A DNA stretch of 64,000 bases from SZUA-36 sp963704855 (GCA_963704855.1 CAVPHY010000028.1:1299245-1363244); one strand, 5' to 3'. Counted from the first letter of the stretch, positions 18,267-27,440 are shown. Translations and numbers: made by a program. The notes: generated by a model from the sequence alone, not told the origin.

Positions 18267-19223
18267 TCAGGGGATTGCAACCTGGTTCAGTAATTCTGAA
18301 ATTTGCTCCCTGACCGACGTTTCCATGCCGTGCGGCACGCTCATGCGATGGCGCGCGAGGCTTGGAAATATGGCCTTGACGTCCTCCGGGATTGCAAAGT
18401 CCCTGCCTTCCAGGTATGCGAAGGCCTTGCAGCAATGCAGCATCGCGATACCTGCTCTTGGTGACAGGCCGGTTTCGAACCAGCGGCTGTTACGTGTGCC
18501 GGCGAGCAATGCCTGTACATAATCGAGAAGGGCGTTGCTGACATGTACCCTCTCGCAATCCTCGCTGAGTTGCAGGATGTCATCCGGGCTGATGATCGGC
18601 TGCGTGTCACGCAGCACCAGGGCTCTGTCCCTGGCCGTTAACAGCTCACGTTCAACTTCCGGCTCCGGGAAACCCAGTGAAATGCTTAACAGGAAGCGGT
18701 CGAGTTGGGAGTCGGGGAGTGGGAATGTGCCTCCCAGGTCGAGCGGGTTCTGGGTGGCAATCACGAAGAAAGGCGATGGAAGAATATGTGTTTCGCCCTC
18801 GATGGTAACCTGGCCTTCAGCCATCGCCTCGAGCAGGGCGCTTTGTGACTTTGGCGTGGCGCGGTTGATCTCATCGGCAAGCACCAGTTGCGCGAAAATC
18901 GGACCCGGGTGAAATTCAAATCGTTCCAGGTCACGACGATAGATGGAAACCCCCAGGATATCCGCCGGCAGTAAATCACTGGTGAACTGGATGCGCTGGT
19001 AACGCACACCGACGACGGCCGCCAAAGCGTGCGCCAGCGTGGTCTTTCCAACACCGGGTAAGTCTTCGATGAGCAGGTGGCCACGCGCCAGCAGGCAGCT
19101 GAATGCCAGCTTCACCTGCATTTTTTTACCCATGACGATTTTATTAACGGCGCTGACAGCTTCTTTCAGACGGGTATGGCGGTCGTCTTCGGAAAGCGGT
19201 TTCTGTAATGAAATTTCAGTCAT
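18267..19223 (-). CDS. MoxR-type AAA+ ATPase
   Basis: A 318-residue AAA+ ATPase of the MoxR family. Walker A is GVGKTT at residues 57-62 and Walker B is LVLADE at 113-118; sensor and arginine-finger regions follow (NPLDLGGTFPLPDSQLDRF). MoxR proteins act as chaperone-like ATPases in maturing or activating protein complexes. It heads the moxR-DUF58-tgpA unit, the standard order in Pseudomonas and relatives. Spacing to phhB upstream is only 3 bases, so phhB may be the first gene of the transcript. Confidence 0.92.
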   Translation of the reverse strand: MTEISLQKPLSEDDRHTRLKEAVSAVNKIVMGKKMQVKLAFSCLLARGHLLIEDLPGVGKTTLAHALAAVVGVRYQRIQFTSDLLPADILGVSIYRRDLERFEFHPGPIFAQLVLADEINRATPKSQSALLEAMAEGQVTIEGETHILPSPFFVIATQNPLDLGGTFPLPDSQLDRFLLSISLGFPEPEVERELLTARDRALVLRDTQPIISPDDILQLSEDCERVHVSNALLDYVQALLAGTRNSRWFETGLSPRAGIAMLHCCKAFAYLEGRDFAIPEDVKAIFPSLARHRMSVPHGMETSVREQISELLNQVAIP

Positions 19224-19226
19224 TCT

Positions 19227-19562
19227 TCAGGACTCCAGCAAGGCGTTAATTTTTGCCGCACAAATAAAGTCATTTTCGGACAGGCCGCCAATGGCATGCG
19301 TGGTGTAGGTTATTTCACAGTAGTTGTAGCCGGCGGAAAAATCCGGGTGATGCCCCTGTTGTTCTGACATATAAGCCATGGCATTGATGAACAGGATCGT
19401 AGCGGAAAAATCCTTGAAACTGAGTCGTCGCGTAATACCTGATTTGTCCGCGGTCAGTTCCCATCCCGGTGCCTGGTCCAGGTGCTGTATCGAAAGTCGT
19501 TCATCCAGTGGACATACCCCGCCTTCACATGGCTTACAGTGCCTATTCTTTAAATTTTCCAA
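19227..19562 (-). CDS. phhB: 4a-hydroxytetrahydrobiopterin dehydratase (pterin-4a-carbinolamine dehydratase)
   Basis: A small cytoplasmic enzyme, 111 residues, that dehydrates the 4a-hydroxy pterin formed by phenylalanine hydroxylase so the pterin cofactor can be recycled. The conserved motif GHHPDFSAGYNYCEITYTTH with the paired histidines, followed by AIGGLSENDF, is intact. The N-terminal part has several cysteines (CKPCEGGVCP), common in marine homologues. No phenylalanine hydroxylase gene is near, so its partner is elsewhere or it has another pterin-related role. Confidence 0.9.
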   Translation of the reverse strand: MENLKNRHCKPCEGGVCPLDERLSIQHLDQAPGWELTADKSGITRRLSFKDFSATILFINAMAYMSEQQGHHPDFSAGYNYCEITYTTHAIGGLSENDFICAAKINALLES

Positions 19563-19741
19563 ACCCGCTCCCTGGACTTGTACAGACCATCACGATATCG
19601 CTGGCCCCGTTGTTCTGACCATGCTCCTGCCACAGTATACATTTACTGGCATTGAAACTCATTTCATGGAAGTATCTGACGCAGAAATGCTGCCTGCTAC
19701 ATTCACTGTCCATTGGAGCGCCGGGTTCAGGCCGAACTGAA

Positions 19742-20872
19742 ATGAAGAACACATCATCAAGCTGTACAGCCCTCGTCTTGCCCGGTGGCGGTGCGCGTGG
19801 CGCTTACCAGGTGGGCGTGCTCAAGGCCGTCACCGAGTTGGTTGCCAGCGGAAGCAATCCATTCCCCGTCATTTGCGGAACCTCCGCCGGCGCCATCAAT
19901 GCAGCGGTTCTTGCCAGCCATGCACATGAGTTTGCTATCGGTGTTCAACGCCTGGAAAAGTTCTGGCGCAGTATGTATTGCGCACGTGTCTACCGCACTG
20001 ACGCATGGACGGTATTTGTTTCGGGTATGCGTTTTGCGCTAACACTGCTATCGGGTGGTCTGATCAAGACCAACCCCCGGGCGTTTCTGGATAACACGCC
20101 GTTACGTCAGTTCCTGCAAAGTACGCTGAGGCTGGAGGGTATTCAGACTGCTCTTGACCTCGGCGCACTGCGCGGTGTGGCGGTCACGGCATCCGGTTAT
20201 AGCAGTGCCAGTGCCACCAGCTACTTTCAGGCCCAGGAAGGTATCCCCGACTGGCAGCGGACTCGCCGCCGGGGGCAGGCAGAGAAACTGAACGTCGATC
20301 ACCTGCTGGCATCGGCGGCTTTGCCAATTCTGTTTCCGGCCGAGCGTATCGGCAACGAATATTTTGGCGATGGTGGTATGCGTATGGTTGCGCCGCTGAG
20401 CCCCGCTATTCACCTTGGCGCAAACCGCATCATGGTGATTGGCACACGTGACGAGAAGCCCGATCTGCCGCCCGAGAGTCCCACGGATTATCCATCGGCC
20501 GGTGAAATCGGCGGTTACCTGATGGATACGATCTTTATGGACAGGCTGAATGCCGACCTGGCCCGCTTGAAGCGTATCAATAAAACCCTGGAACTCGTCC
20601 CTGAAGAAAAACGCACGCAGGCCGGTTTGATCAATATCAACAGCCTGGTCATCAAACCCAGCAAGGATTTGCGCCATGTCACCCAGGCCCATGTCCGTGA
20701 CATACCACGCAGCGTACAGGTTTTACTACGTACCCTGGGCGGTTGGGGACGTGACTGGCGTATGGCGAGTTACCTGCTGTTCGAGTCCGCCTATTGCGGC
20801 GAGCTAATCGATCTTGGTTATACCGATGCGATGAACGCTGAACGGGAAATCGTCGAGTTTCTGAAGAAGTAA
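19742..20872 (+). CDS. Patatin-like phospholipase
   Basis: A 376-residue patatin-family lipid acyl hydrolase. It has the oxyanion-hole motif GGGARG (residues 15-20), the nucleophile Ser48 in GTSAG, and the second catalytic residue Asp210 in GDGG, so the Ser-Asp dyad is complete. A C-terminal DUF3336-like extension follows with no signal peptide. I chose ATG 19742 because similarity starts with TALVLPGGGARG; an open frame continues 90 bases upstream. It is divergent from phhB and convergent with fadE across a repeat-filled gap. Substrate is not predictable. Confidence 0.88.
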   Translation: MKNTSSSCTALVLPGGGARGAYQVGVLKAVTELVASGSNPFPVICGTSAGAINAAVLASHAHEFAIGVQRLEKFWRSMYCARVYRTDAWTVFVSGMRFALTLLSGGLIKTNPRAFLDNTPLRQFLQSTLRLEGIQTALDLGALRGVAVTASGYSSASATSYFQAQEGIPDWQRTRRRGQAEKLNVDHLLASAALPILFPAERIGNEYFGDGGMRMVAPLSPAIHLGANRIMVIGTRDEKPDLPPESPTDYPSAGEIGGYLMDTIFMDRLNADLARLKRINKTLELVPEEKRTQAGLININSLVIKPSKDLRHVTQAHVRDIPRSVQVLLRTLGGWGRDWRMASYLLFESAYCGELIDLGYTDAMNAEREIVEFLKK

Positions 20873-20910
20873 GCTTTGATTACCATTGGATGGTACGCAG
20901 ATGTGAATCC

Positions 20911-20966
20911 CAGCAACATTGTAAACATTTTGGTGGCTTCGATCCAGACGGTGCGCTCAACAGCCG
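20911..20966 (+). repeat. Outer inverted repeat, left arm
   Basis: Begins CAGCAACATTGTA and contains TGGCTTCGATCCAGACGGTGCG. It matches the reverse complement of 21439-21492 at roughly four in five positions with small gaps. Confidence 0.75.
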
Positions 20967-20997
20967 CGGATGGGGTTTACTTCGCGGGCGTTATCCG
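20955..20997 (+). repeat. Inner inverted repeat, left arm
   Basis: Contains GCTCAACAGCC, then GGATGGGGTTTACTTC, then TTATCCG; the same words in the same order are found on the minus strand at 21120-21158. Confidence 0.8.
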
Positions 20998-21119
20998 GCC
21001 CTGCGGCTGCCCTCAGCCAGGATTCCGCCTGATCGGGACCGCGCTGGCGTACATCCTGTACCGTCAGCTCTCGATTTGTCGTCCTGAAAATCGCCGCCTG
21101 GCGTACTCCTGGTCTTCGG

Positions 21120-21158
21120 CGGATAAACGGGAAGTAAACCCCATCCGGGCTGTTGAGC
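21120..21158 (-). repeat. Inner inverted repeat, right arm
   Basis: The minus strand reads GCTCAACAGCC, GGATGGGGTTTACTTC and TTATCCG, matching 20955-20997 apart from a 2-base and a short gap. The 16-base middle word is identical in both arms. Confidence 0.8.
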
Positions 21159-21438
21159 TTCTCAGCTGAAAGTCGTGCACCCTGGTTCAGACACGGCGGA
21201 CGGTTGTGGTCTGGGCGAACTTAGAAGCGCCGAGTAGCCGGACGGGTTAGGGGCGATACGGGCGGGATGCCCGATCTAGGCCGCCCAGAACAGGATGTTC
21301 GCAAGGCCGGTTCCCAGTTGACCCGAACATTGCGAACGCAATGTTCAGGATGTACCGCCGGCCGGTCTGCGTCAGGCGGAGTCCTGGATCTGATCGGGAC
21401 CGCAGGTCCAGATAAGCACAGGCCGCAACCGTCCGCCC

Positions 21439-21492
21439 GGCTGTTGCCGCACCGTCTGAATCGAAGCCATACAAATGCATACAACGTTGCTG
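21439..21492 (-). repeat. Outer inverted repeat, right arm
   Basis: On the minus strand it begins CAGCAACGTTGTA and contains TGGCTTCGATTCAGACGGTG, pairing with 20911-20966. The arms are about 470 bases apart. Confidence 0.75.
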
Positions 21493-21502
21493 GAAATTAC
21501 AG

Positions 21503-23980
21503 CTAGACTGCTTTCGCCTTGCTGACGGCCTTTTCCCCGAGCACGGGTGCAACGCTCCGTTCCACCTGTTCACGCGGGAAATCATCAACCGCGATGACCA
21601 GCGCGCTGGCCTTCTGAGCCAGGCGCACCATGGTTGCCTGTTCTTCAGTGATTACACCACTTTCGGTGGCGCGCTTGACGAGTCCCTCGTAGTTTTCAAA
21701 GTTGACTGATTGCTTCAGGGCGTTCTTGATGGCGCGTTCGGCCGCCTGGGCCTCCAGTACGAGGTGGAATGCTTTGTTGACACGGCCGGTGGCGTCATCC
21801 CGGTCCGATATGAAGACACCGTCGGTCAAACGCTCACGACTTTCATTTTCGCTGAGTAGTATTTGCGCCACCGCCTTGACAGTTTTATCGGAGGGTTCGG
21901 TATGCGGCAGGCCGAAAGGAAAGACGATTAGCCGTACAAGCCGGCCGAGCACGGGCACTGGAAAGTTCTGTATCACACCGAGCAGGCTTTGCTGGATCGT
22001 AAACAGGCTGTCCTCCATACCCCATTGCAATAAAGGCAGATCACCGTCAGGCCGGCCATCATCCTCAAAGCGTTTCAGCATGGCGCTTCCCATGTACAGG
22101 TGGATCAATACATCCGCCAGCCGGCCTGACAGCTTTTCCTTGAACTTGAACTTGCCGCCCAACAGCACCAGGACCGAATCTGCCACGAAGGCGAAGGCCG
22201 CGCTCATTCGGCTGAGCTGACGGAAGTAATTTGCGTGCGGACCTTTCACAGGCGCCGGTGTCATGCGGCTGCCGGTCAGGCCCAGCAAGAGGCTGCGTAC
22301 CATGTTACTCAGGCTGAAGCCGATATGTTCGAAAAGGGCGTTGTCAAAAACCCGCCTGGCCTGGCTGTTGGCAATACCCGATACCGCGTTCATTTCTTTC
22401 AGCAGGCAGGGGTGCGCCCGGACCGCGCCCTGGCCGAAAATGATCAGCGAGCGGGTCAGGATGTTGGCGCCTTCGACGGTGATTGATATAGGCAGGGCCT
22501 GGTAAGCACGGGCGAGGTAGTTGTTGGGCCCCTGGATGATACCCTTGCCGCCGTGGACATCCATGGCGTCAACGATGCACTTGCGGTTTCCCTCGGTTAA
22601 CTGGTACTTATTGATCGCTGACAGTACCCCGGGTTTTTCACCCTGGTCCAGCGCAATCAGTGTCAACACCCGCGCGGCGTCCATCCGGTAGGTTCTGCCG
22701 CCTATCCTGGAAAGCGGTTCTTCAATGCCGCCAAACAGCCCGATAGGCACGTCGAATTGGGTACGGATCCTCGCGTATGCGCCGGTGAGCAACGAGGCCA
22801 TCTTGCCGCCCGCAACACCCAGTGACGGTAATGAGATTGCCCGGCCTGCCGCCAGGCTCTGCATCAGCATACGCCAGCCCTGTCCGAGCCGTTCCTGGCC
22901 ACCGATCACCCAGTCCATCGGGATAAAAACGTCTTTGCCACGGGTAGGCCCATTCATGAACACCGCACCTACCGGCATGTGACGGTTACCAATTTCGACA
23001 CCGGGTGTGCTGGCTGGAATCAGCGCACAGCTGATGCCGAGGTCCTTTGTGTCACCCAGCAGGCCATCCGGATCGTATGCCCGGAACGCCAATCCAAGCA
23101 AAGTCGCAACCGGGGCGAGTGTGATATAGCGTTTGTTCCAGCTGACCCGCAAGCCAAGAACCTCTTCGCCATTAACCAGTTTCGTGCAAACAATGCCCGT
23201 GTCTGGCATCGCACCTGCATCGGAACCAGCCAACGGTGAAGTCAGTGCAAAGCAGGGGATTTCCTGACCACTGGCGAGGCGCGGCAGGTAATAGTTTTTC
23301 TGTTCGTCAGTGCCATAGTGTAATAACAACTCGCCCGGGCCCAGTGAGTTGGGCACCATGACGGTCACCGCCGCGGTAACGTTACGGCTGGCAATTTTCA
23401 TCACCACGGCAGAATTGCCCTGTGCGGAGAACTCCAGGCCACCGTATTCCCTGGGAATGATCATGCTGAAAAAGCGTTGTTCACGTATGAACCGCCAGAC
23501 AGGTTCAGGCAGGTCCTTATGCGTTTCACTGATTTCCCAGTCGTCCAGCATCAGGCACAGTTCTTCGACCGGACCGTTTATGAACGCCTTTTCGCTTTCG
23601 CTCAAGCTGGGGGAGGGCTGTCTTAACAGGCGACGCCAGCGGGGTTTGCCACTGAACAGTTCCGCATCCCACCAGACGGTGCCTGCTTCAAGCGCCTCGC
23701 GCTCGGTAGATGAAAGCTTGGGCATGACTTTTCGATAGACGCTGAAAAGCCGGTTGCTGATGAACAACCTTCGCAGCGGTTTGATCGCGAAGCCGGCGAG
23801 GCTGACGGTCGCGATACCCAATGACCAGCGGAACCAGGCCGGTATCTCATAGAAATGACGCAGTTCAGTGAACGCAAAGGTAAGACCGGCGAGGATGGCA
23901 ATGGAGATCAGTAACGGGATTCGGTAATAGGCCAGCAAAAGCACGGAGAGTACGAGCAAAACCAGAAAAAGAGCGGTCAT
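21503..23980 (-). CDS. fadE: Acyl-CoA dehydrogenase, FadE type
   Basis: A large (825-residue) acyl-CoA dehydrogenase of the E. coli FadE kind, which carries out the first oxidation of fatty acyl-CoA in beta-oxidation using FAD. The N-terminus has two hydrophobic helices (residues about 1-40 and 50-70) for membrane association. The dehydrogenase core contains IPREYGGLEFSAQGNSAVV, LTSPLAGSDAGA and DVHGGKGIIQGPNNYL. A C-terminal DUF1974-type domain follows, ending in VDDFPREQVERSVAPVLGEK. Together with fadI, fadJ and fadD in this window it makes up most of a fatty acid degradation pathway. Confidence 0.95.
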   Translation of the reverse strand: MTALFLVLLVLSVLLLAYYRIPLLISIAILAGLTFAFTELRHFYEIPAWFRWSLGIATVSLAGFAIKPLRRLFISNRLFSVYRKVMPKLSSTEREALEAGTVWWDAELFSGKPRWRRLLRQPSPSLSESEKAFINGPVEELCLMLDDWEISETHKDLPEPVWRFIREQRFFSMIIPREYGGLEFSAQGNSAVVMKIASRNVTAAVTVMVPNSLGPGELLLHYGTDEQKNYYLPRLASGQEIPCFALTSPLAGSDAGAMPDTGIVCTKLVNGEEVLGLRVSWNKRYITLAPVATLLGLAFRAYDPDGLLGDTKDLGISCALIPASTPGVEIGNRHMPVGAVFMNGPTRGKDVFIPMDWVIGGQERLGQGWRMLMQSLAAGRAISLPSLGVAGGKMASLLTGAYARIRTQFDVPIGLFGGIEEPLSRIGGRTYRMDAARVLTLIALDQGEKPGVLSAINKYQLTEGNRKCIVDAMDVHGGKGIIQGPNNYLARAYQALPISITVEGANILTRSLIIFGQGAVRAHPCLLKEMNAVSGIANSQARRVFDNALFEHIGFSLSNMVRSLLLGLTGSRMTPAPVKGPHANYFRQLSRMSAAFAFVADSVLVLLGGKFKFKEKLSGRLADVLIHLYMGSAMLKRFEDDGRPDGDLPLLQWGMEDSLFTIQQSLLGVIQNFPVPVLGRLVRLIVFPFGLPHTEPSDKTVKAVAQILLSENESRERLTDGVFISDRDDATGRVNKAFHLVLEAQAAERAIKNALKQSVNFENYEGLVKRATESGVITEEQATMVRLAQKASALVIAVDDFPREQVERSVAPVLGEKAVSKAKAV

Positions 23981-24141
23981 ACGTGTCCTCGATTTTCACT
24001 TGGCCGAAAGAAGTATCGATCCGGATGACGGAACAATTCATTTCAAGGGTGAATATCATAGATTAAAACGCGGCGGGATGGTAACTCCGCTAATCCGTAT
24101 TGCCGTTTGCATGCCAGCCTGTCTCAGCTTAAAATTACCTG

Positions 24142-24172
24142 TTGATTCCGGCCGGATTATCATAAATATAAC
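24142..24172 (+). promoter_or_regulatory. Possible promoter of ndk
   Basis: TTGATT (24142-24147) is followed by an A/T-rich TATAAC (24167-24172) at a long 19-base spacing; TAAATA at 24163-24168 is an alternative -10. The stretch lies in the 239-base gap between the divergent fadE and ndk genes. Weak call. Confidence 0.3.
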
Positions 24173-24219
24173 CTGTCCATTTTTTTAATTATTATCAATC
24201 ATTTATAGGGAGTTCCTAA

Positions 24220-24636
24220 GTGTCTGTTGAGCGTACATTATCGATTATCAAACCCGATGCAGTGGCAAAAAATGTAATTGGGGAAATTTATAGCCGTTTT
24301 GAGAAGGCCGGACTCAAGATTGTTGAAGCCAGGATGCAGCATTTGAGCCGTGCAGAAGCCGAGGGTTTTTACGCAGTTCACCGCGAACGTCCCTTTTTCA
24401 ATGACCTGGTCAAGTTCATGACATCAGGCCCGGTCATGATCCAGGCGCTGGAAGGTAAAGACGCGATTGCATTGAACCGCAAATTGATGGGAGCCACCAA
24501 TCCGGCCGAGGCCGAGGCCGGCACCATACGTGCTGATTTTGCACAGAGCATTGACGCCAACGCGGTACATGGTTCGGATGGTCCGGATACTGCGAAAGCA
24601 GAGATTGCGTATTTTTTTGGCGCTAAGAAGAAATAG
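24220..24636 (+). CDS. ndk: Nucleoside diphosphate kinase
   Basis: A 138-residue housekeeping enzyme that transfers the gamma-phosphate from ATP to NDPs through a phosphohistidine. The active His117 is in NAVHGSDGPDTA and the N-terminal ERTLSIIKPDAV is typical. It starts with GTG at 24220, supported by GGGAG 7 bases upstream. It stands 12 bases before rlmN; ndk-rlmN-pilF-rodZ is a conserved gammaproteobacterial order. Confidence 0.97.
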   Translation: MSVERTLSIIKPDAVAKNVIGEIYSRFEKAGLKIVEARMQHLSRAEAEGFYAVHRERPFFNDLVKFMTSGPVMIQALEGKDAIALNRKLMGATNPAEAEAGTIRADFAQSIDANAVHGSDGPDTAKAEIAYFFGAKKK

Positions 24637-24648
24637 TAGCCTGACATC

Positions 24649-25758
24649 GTGAATGCCATTGCAAGTCGTATTAACCTGCTTGATTTTGATGAGGCGGGTT
24701 TACGCGGTTTTTTTGAGTCCATCGGGGAGAAACCATTCAGGGCGCAACAGATCCTGAAATGGGTTTTTCACCATGCTCAAACCGATTTCGACGCAATGAC
24801 AGACCTGGGTGTTGCACTGCGTCAAAAACTGAACTTGATCGCAGAGATAAAGCTGCCGGAAATACTCCAGGAACAACGCTCGACCGATGGCACGGTAAAA
24901 TGGCTGATCGGGTTTCGTGGTGGCAACGCGGTTGAAACCGTATATATTCCTGAGCCGAAGCGCGGCACATTATGTGTCTCATCCCAGGTCGGCTGCGCAT
25001 TGAACTGTACATTCTGTTCAACCGGGGCGCAGGGTTTTGCACGTAACCTGACAACGGCTGAAATTATCGGTCAGGTCTGGCTTGCGGCGCAGGCGCTTGG
25101 GCATGAGCGCAATGGCGAGCGGAAAATTACCAATATCGTGATGATGGGTATGGGTGAGCCCCTGCTCAATTTTGATGCGGTCGTGCCTGCACTGTCATTG
25201 ATGCGTAATGACCTGGGCTTTGGATTTGCCGCCAAGCGCGTCACCGTGAGTACCGCGGGCCTGGTGCCGGGAATCGAGCGCCTGCGCGAGACGATTGATG
25301 TGGCGCTTGCCGTTTCACTGCATTCACCGATTGACGAACTACGCACGGAACTGGTCCCCCTCAACCGCAAATACCCCATTGCCAAGTTGATGCAGGCTTG
25401 CAGGGATTATGTATCCGACAGGCACAAACGCACAGTGACGTTTGAATACACGCTGATCGATGGTGTTAACGATCACCCGGAGCATGCGCGTAAACTGGTA
25501 AAATTATTAAGAACATTACCTAGCAAGCTGAATCTGATACCATTTAACCCGTTTCCAGGCACTCAATACCGATGTTCGAGTGCGGATCGTATCACCCGGT
25601 TCCAGGAAATTGTGATGCAAGGTGGCTTGATCGCAACGGTGAGGAAGACCAGGGGTGAGGATATCGATGCCGCTTGCGGGCAATTGACCGGTAAAGTACA
25701 GGACCGTACGAAGAGAAGTGAACGGATAAAAATGAAGATGGCGGAGATCACCACTTGA
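24649..25758 (+). CDS. rlmN: Dual-specificity 23S rRNA A2503 / tRNA A37 C2-methyltransferase
   Basis: Radical-SAM enzyme of 369 residues that methylates C2 of A2503 in 23S rRNA and A37 in some tRNAs. The 4Fe-4S cysteines Cys116, Cys120 and Cys123 are in GCALNCTFC. The C-terminal methyl-carrying cysteine is in IDAACGQLTG, preceded by ATVRKTRG. It starts with GTG at 24649. Its stop overlaps the proposed TTG start of pilF. Confidence 0.96.
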   Translation: MNAIASRINLLDFDEAGLRGFFESIGEKPFRAQQILKWVFHHAQTDFDAMTDLGVALRQKLNLIAEIKLPEILQEQRSTDGTVKWLIGFRGGNAVETVYIPEPKRGTLCVSSQVGCALNCTFCSTGAQGFARNLTTAEIIGQVWLAAQALGHERNGERKITNIVMMGMGEPLLNFDAVVPALSLMRNDLGFGFAAKRVTVSTAGLVPGIERLRETIDVALAVSLHSPIDELRTELVPLNRKYPIAKLMQACRDYVSDRHKRTVTFEYTLIDGVNDHPEHARKLVKLLRTLPSKLNLIPFNPFPGTQYRCSSADRITRFQEIVMQGGLIATVRKTRGEDIDAACGQLTGKVQDRTKRSERIKMKMAEITT

Positions 25759-26564
25759 ACAGCTCAACAGGCAGATATTTCAGATCCCGCGATGCAGGCT
25801 TGCCGATCGTGGTGCGATTTGTGCTGGTGCTGGTGGTCATTCTTGCCGGCGCCTGCGCATCCCAGCAGTCGCAGGATCCTGACAGGGAAAGCGACAAACG
25901 CAGGGCGGCGGTATCCAACACATCCCTTGGGCTCGAGTACATGAACCGCGGTCAGTACGAAGTGGCACTGGGGAAACTTAAAAAGGCAGTCAGGGAAGAC
26001 CCAAGCTATGCGCCAGCACAAACCGTCACGGCGGTGCTGTATGAGCGTATCGGCGAACAGGAATTGGCAGGAAAATTCTACAAGAAAGCCTACGAGGTCG
26101 ACCCGAAAGACGGTGACGTCAATAATAATTACGGTGTTTACCTGTGCCAGACCGGCAAAGAGAAACAGGCCATCGAACATTTCCACAAAGCACTGGAAGA
26201 CCCATTTTACAGCACACCATCCATCGCCATGACCAATGCCGGTTCCTGTGCGCTCAGGTACGGTGATCTGGCCGGGGCGGACGAGTACCTGCGCGCCGCA
26301 CTGAAAATCGAGCCCGACTTTCCGGATGCGCTGATGAATATGGCGCGGCTGAGCTTCGAGCGGCAGGATTTCCTGAAGGCACGCGCGTTTATACAAAGAT
26401 TTGAGGCGGTCGATAGCCACACGGAAGAAACCCTTCTGCTTGCCTACAAAATCGAAGCAAGCACCGGCAACAGGAAAGCTGCGACCACCTATAAATTGAT
26501 GCTTGAAAGTAACTTCCCCGAATCTGAGCAAACCAATGAAGTCCGGAGACTCTCTGAAAAATGA
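25755..26564 (+). CDS. pilF: Type IV pilus biogenesis lipoprotein PilF/PilW (TPR)
   Basis: Outer membrane lipoprotein that helps the pilus secretin PilQ assemble. The lipobox is LAGAC with Cys34, after a hydrophobic VVRFVLVLVVI segment. About five to six tetratricopeptide repeats fill residues 50-260 (for example LGLEYMNRGQYEVALGKLKKAV, NNNYGVYLCQTGKEKQAIEHF). The best start is TTG at 25755, overlapping the rlmN stop as TTGA; internal GTG codons before the signal peptide are alternatives, so the N-terminus is uncertain. It overlaps rodZ by four bases. Confidence 0.9.
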   Translation: MNSSTGRYFRSRDAGLPIVVRFVLVLVVILAGACASQQSQDPDRESDKRRAAVSNTSLGLEYMNRGQYEVALGKLKKAVREDPSYAPAQTVTAVLYERIGEQELAGKFYKKAYEVDPKDGDVNNNYGVYLCQTGKEKQAIEHFHKALEDPFYSTPSIAMTNAGSCALRYGDLAGADEYLRAALKIEPDFPDALMNMARLSFERQDFLKARAFIQRFEAVDSHTEETLLLAYKIEASTGNRKAATTYKLMLESNFPESEQTNEVRRLSEK

Positions 26565-27439
26565 GCCAACAACACGAATTGATCCCGATGGCAACAGGTG
26601 AGTATCTGAAAAAACGGCGCCTGGAACGCAAGCTTTCACTGGCTGACGCTGCCAAGGCCGTCATTCTCGACGAGAAACTGCTAGGTGAAATCGAGCAGGA
26701 CAATGCAGAACGTATTGCCCCTATATACAGAAAAGGCTACATACAGACCTACGCGCGTTTCCTCGGCGTTCCGGAGAATGAGATTCCGGGTCTGTTGGCA
26801 ACATTCGACATCAAAGAACCGGATCTGCAGAATATTTTTGCAGAACCACCGAAGCGCAATTCCGCGGAAAAATGGCTGCGTGCAAGCAGTTACGTCCTGG
26901 CCTCCCTGCTGGTCGGCACATTGGCTTGGCAGTTCACCCACGAAGCGGTCAGGTTGTCGCAAAACGGCTCACGCCTCCAGAACAAGCCGGTTGACGCGGC
27001 ACAATCCGAAGACCTGGTCAGCCCCGTTCAGCAGCAGAAATTCAGTGGACCGGTGAACGCATCAATCGCCCCGTTGGGTGCACTTCATGCCAGGGGTGCG
27101 AAGGGTATGGATACGGGCGAGCAGGCCTGGGCTGCCCTCGCAAAACCAGCTTTGCCGGATGGTGAGAGCCGCTTGCAGATCGTTGTTTCAGCGGATAGCT
27201 GGGTTGAGATTACCGATTCCAGCGGCCAGGAACTCGAGATGGACCTGTTGCGTGGCGGCAGTGAGAAATCCTACCATGGACAACCCCCCTTCAGAATCCT
27301 GTTGGGCCGCGCATCGGCGGTGCGTTTGTCGGTGGATGATGAACCATTGGATCTGACTTTGTTTACCCGGGATGACGTAGCCCAGCTAAGTTGGCCGCAA
27401 AAACTGCAAACTGAAGATAGTGGGCCTGACGGCGGCTGA
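26561..27439 (+). CDS. rodZ: RodZ-like helix-turn-helix membrane protein (DUF4115)
   Basis: A 292-residue bitopic membrane protein. The cytoplasmic N-terminus has an Xre-type helix-turn-helix (residues 12-80, GEYLKKRRLERKLSLADAA), the part that binds MreB in E. coli RodZ. One transmembrane helix (about 109-125) follows, then a low-complexity linker and a periplasmic DUF4115 domain (about 205-280; SWVEITDSSGQEL). It links the MreB cytoskeleton to cell-wall synthesis. It overlaps pilF (ATGA). The usual next gene, ispG, is missing; hisS follows after one base. Confidence 0.9.
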   Translation: MSQQHELIPMATGEYLKKRRLERKLSLADAAKAVILDEKLLGEIEQDNAERIAPIYRKGYIQTYARFLGVPENEIPGLLATFDIKEPDLQNIFAEPPKRNSAEKWLRASSYVLASLLVGTLAWQFTHEAVRLSQNGSRLQNKPVDAAQSEDLVSPVQQQKFSGPVNASIAPLGALHARGAKGMDTGEQAWAALAKPALPDGESRLQIVVSADSWVEITDSSGQELEMDLLRGGSEKSYHGQPPFRILLGRASAVRLSVDDEPLDLTLFTRDDVAQLSWPQKLQTEDSGPDGG

Positions 27440-27440
27440 A

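Larger units (their letters stand above)
20873..21502. repeat. Gene-free 630-base stretch built of inverted and direct repeats
   Basis: No convincing gene lies between the convergent patatin and fadE genes. The stretch is instead made of related units in both orientations: an outer inverted pair (20911-20966 with 21439-21492), an inner inverted pair (20955-20997 with 21120-21158), a 14-base exact direct repeat (CTGATCGGGACCGC at 21029-21042 and 21390-21403), and a near-perfect 22-base palindrome (21325-21346). A third partial unit starts near 21184. This looks like several degenerate copies of a genomic repeat family inserted in a 3'-3' gap. Short open frames here are incidental. Confidence 0.75.

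Noticed and set aside
20876..21169. Possible small gene of about 97 codons after the patatin gene
   Set aside because: It is made of the repeat units described in this region; similar peptides arise from the inverted copy, so it reflects repeat sequence, not a gene.
20911..21492. CRISPR array
   Set aside because: Units differ in orientation, length and spacing, with no regular repeat-spacer pattern and no cas genes nearby.
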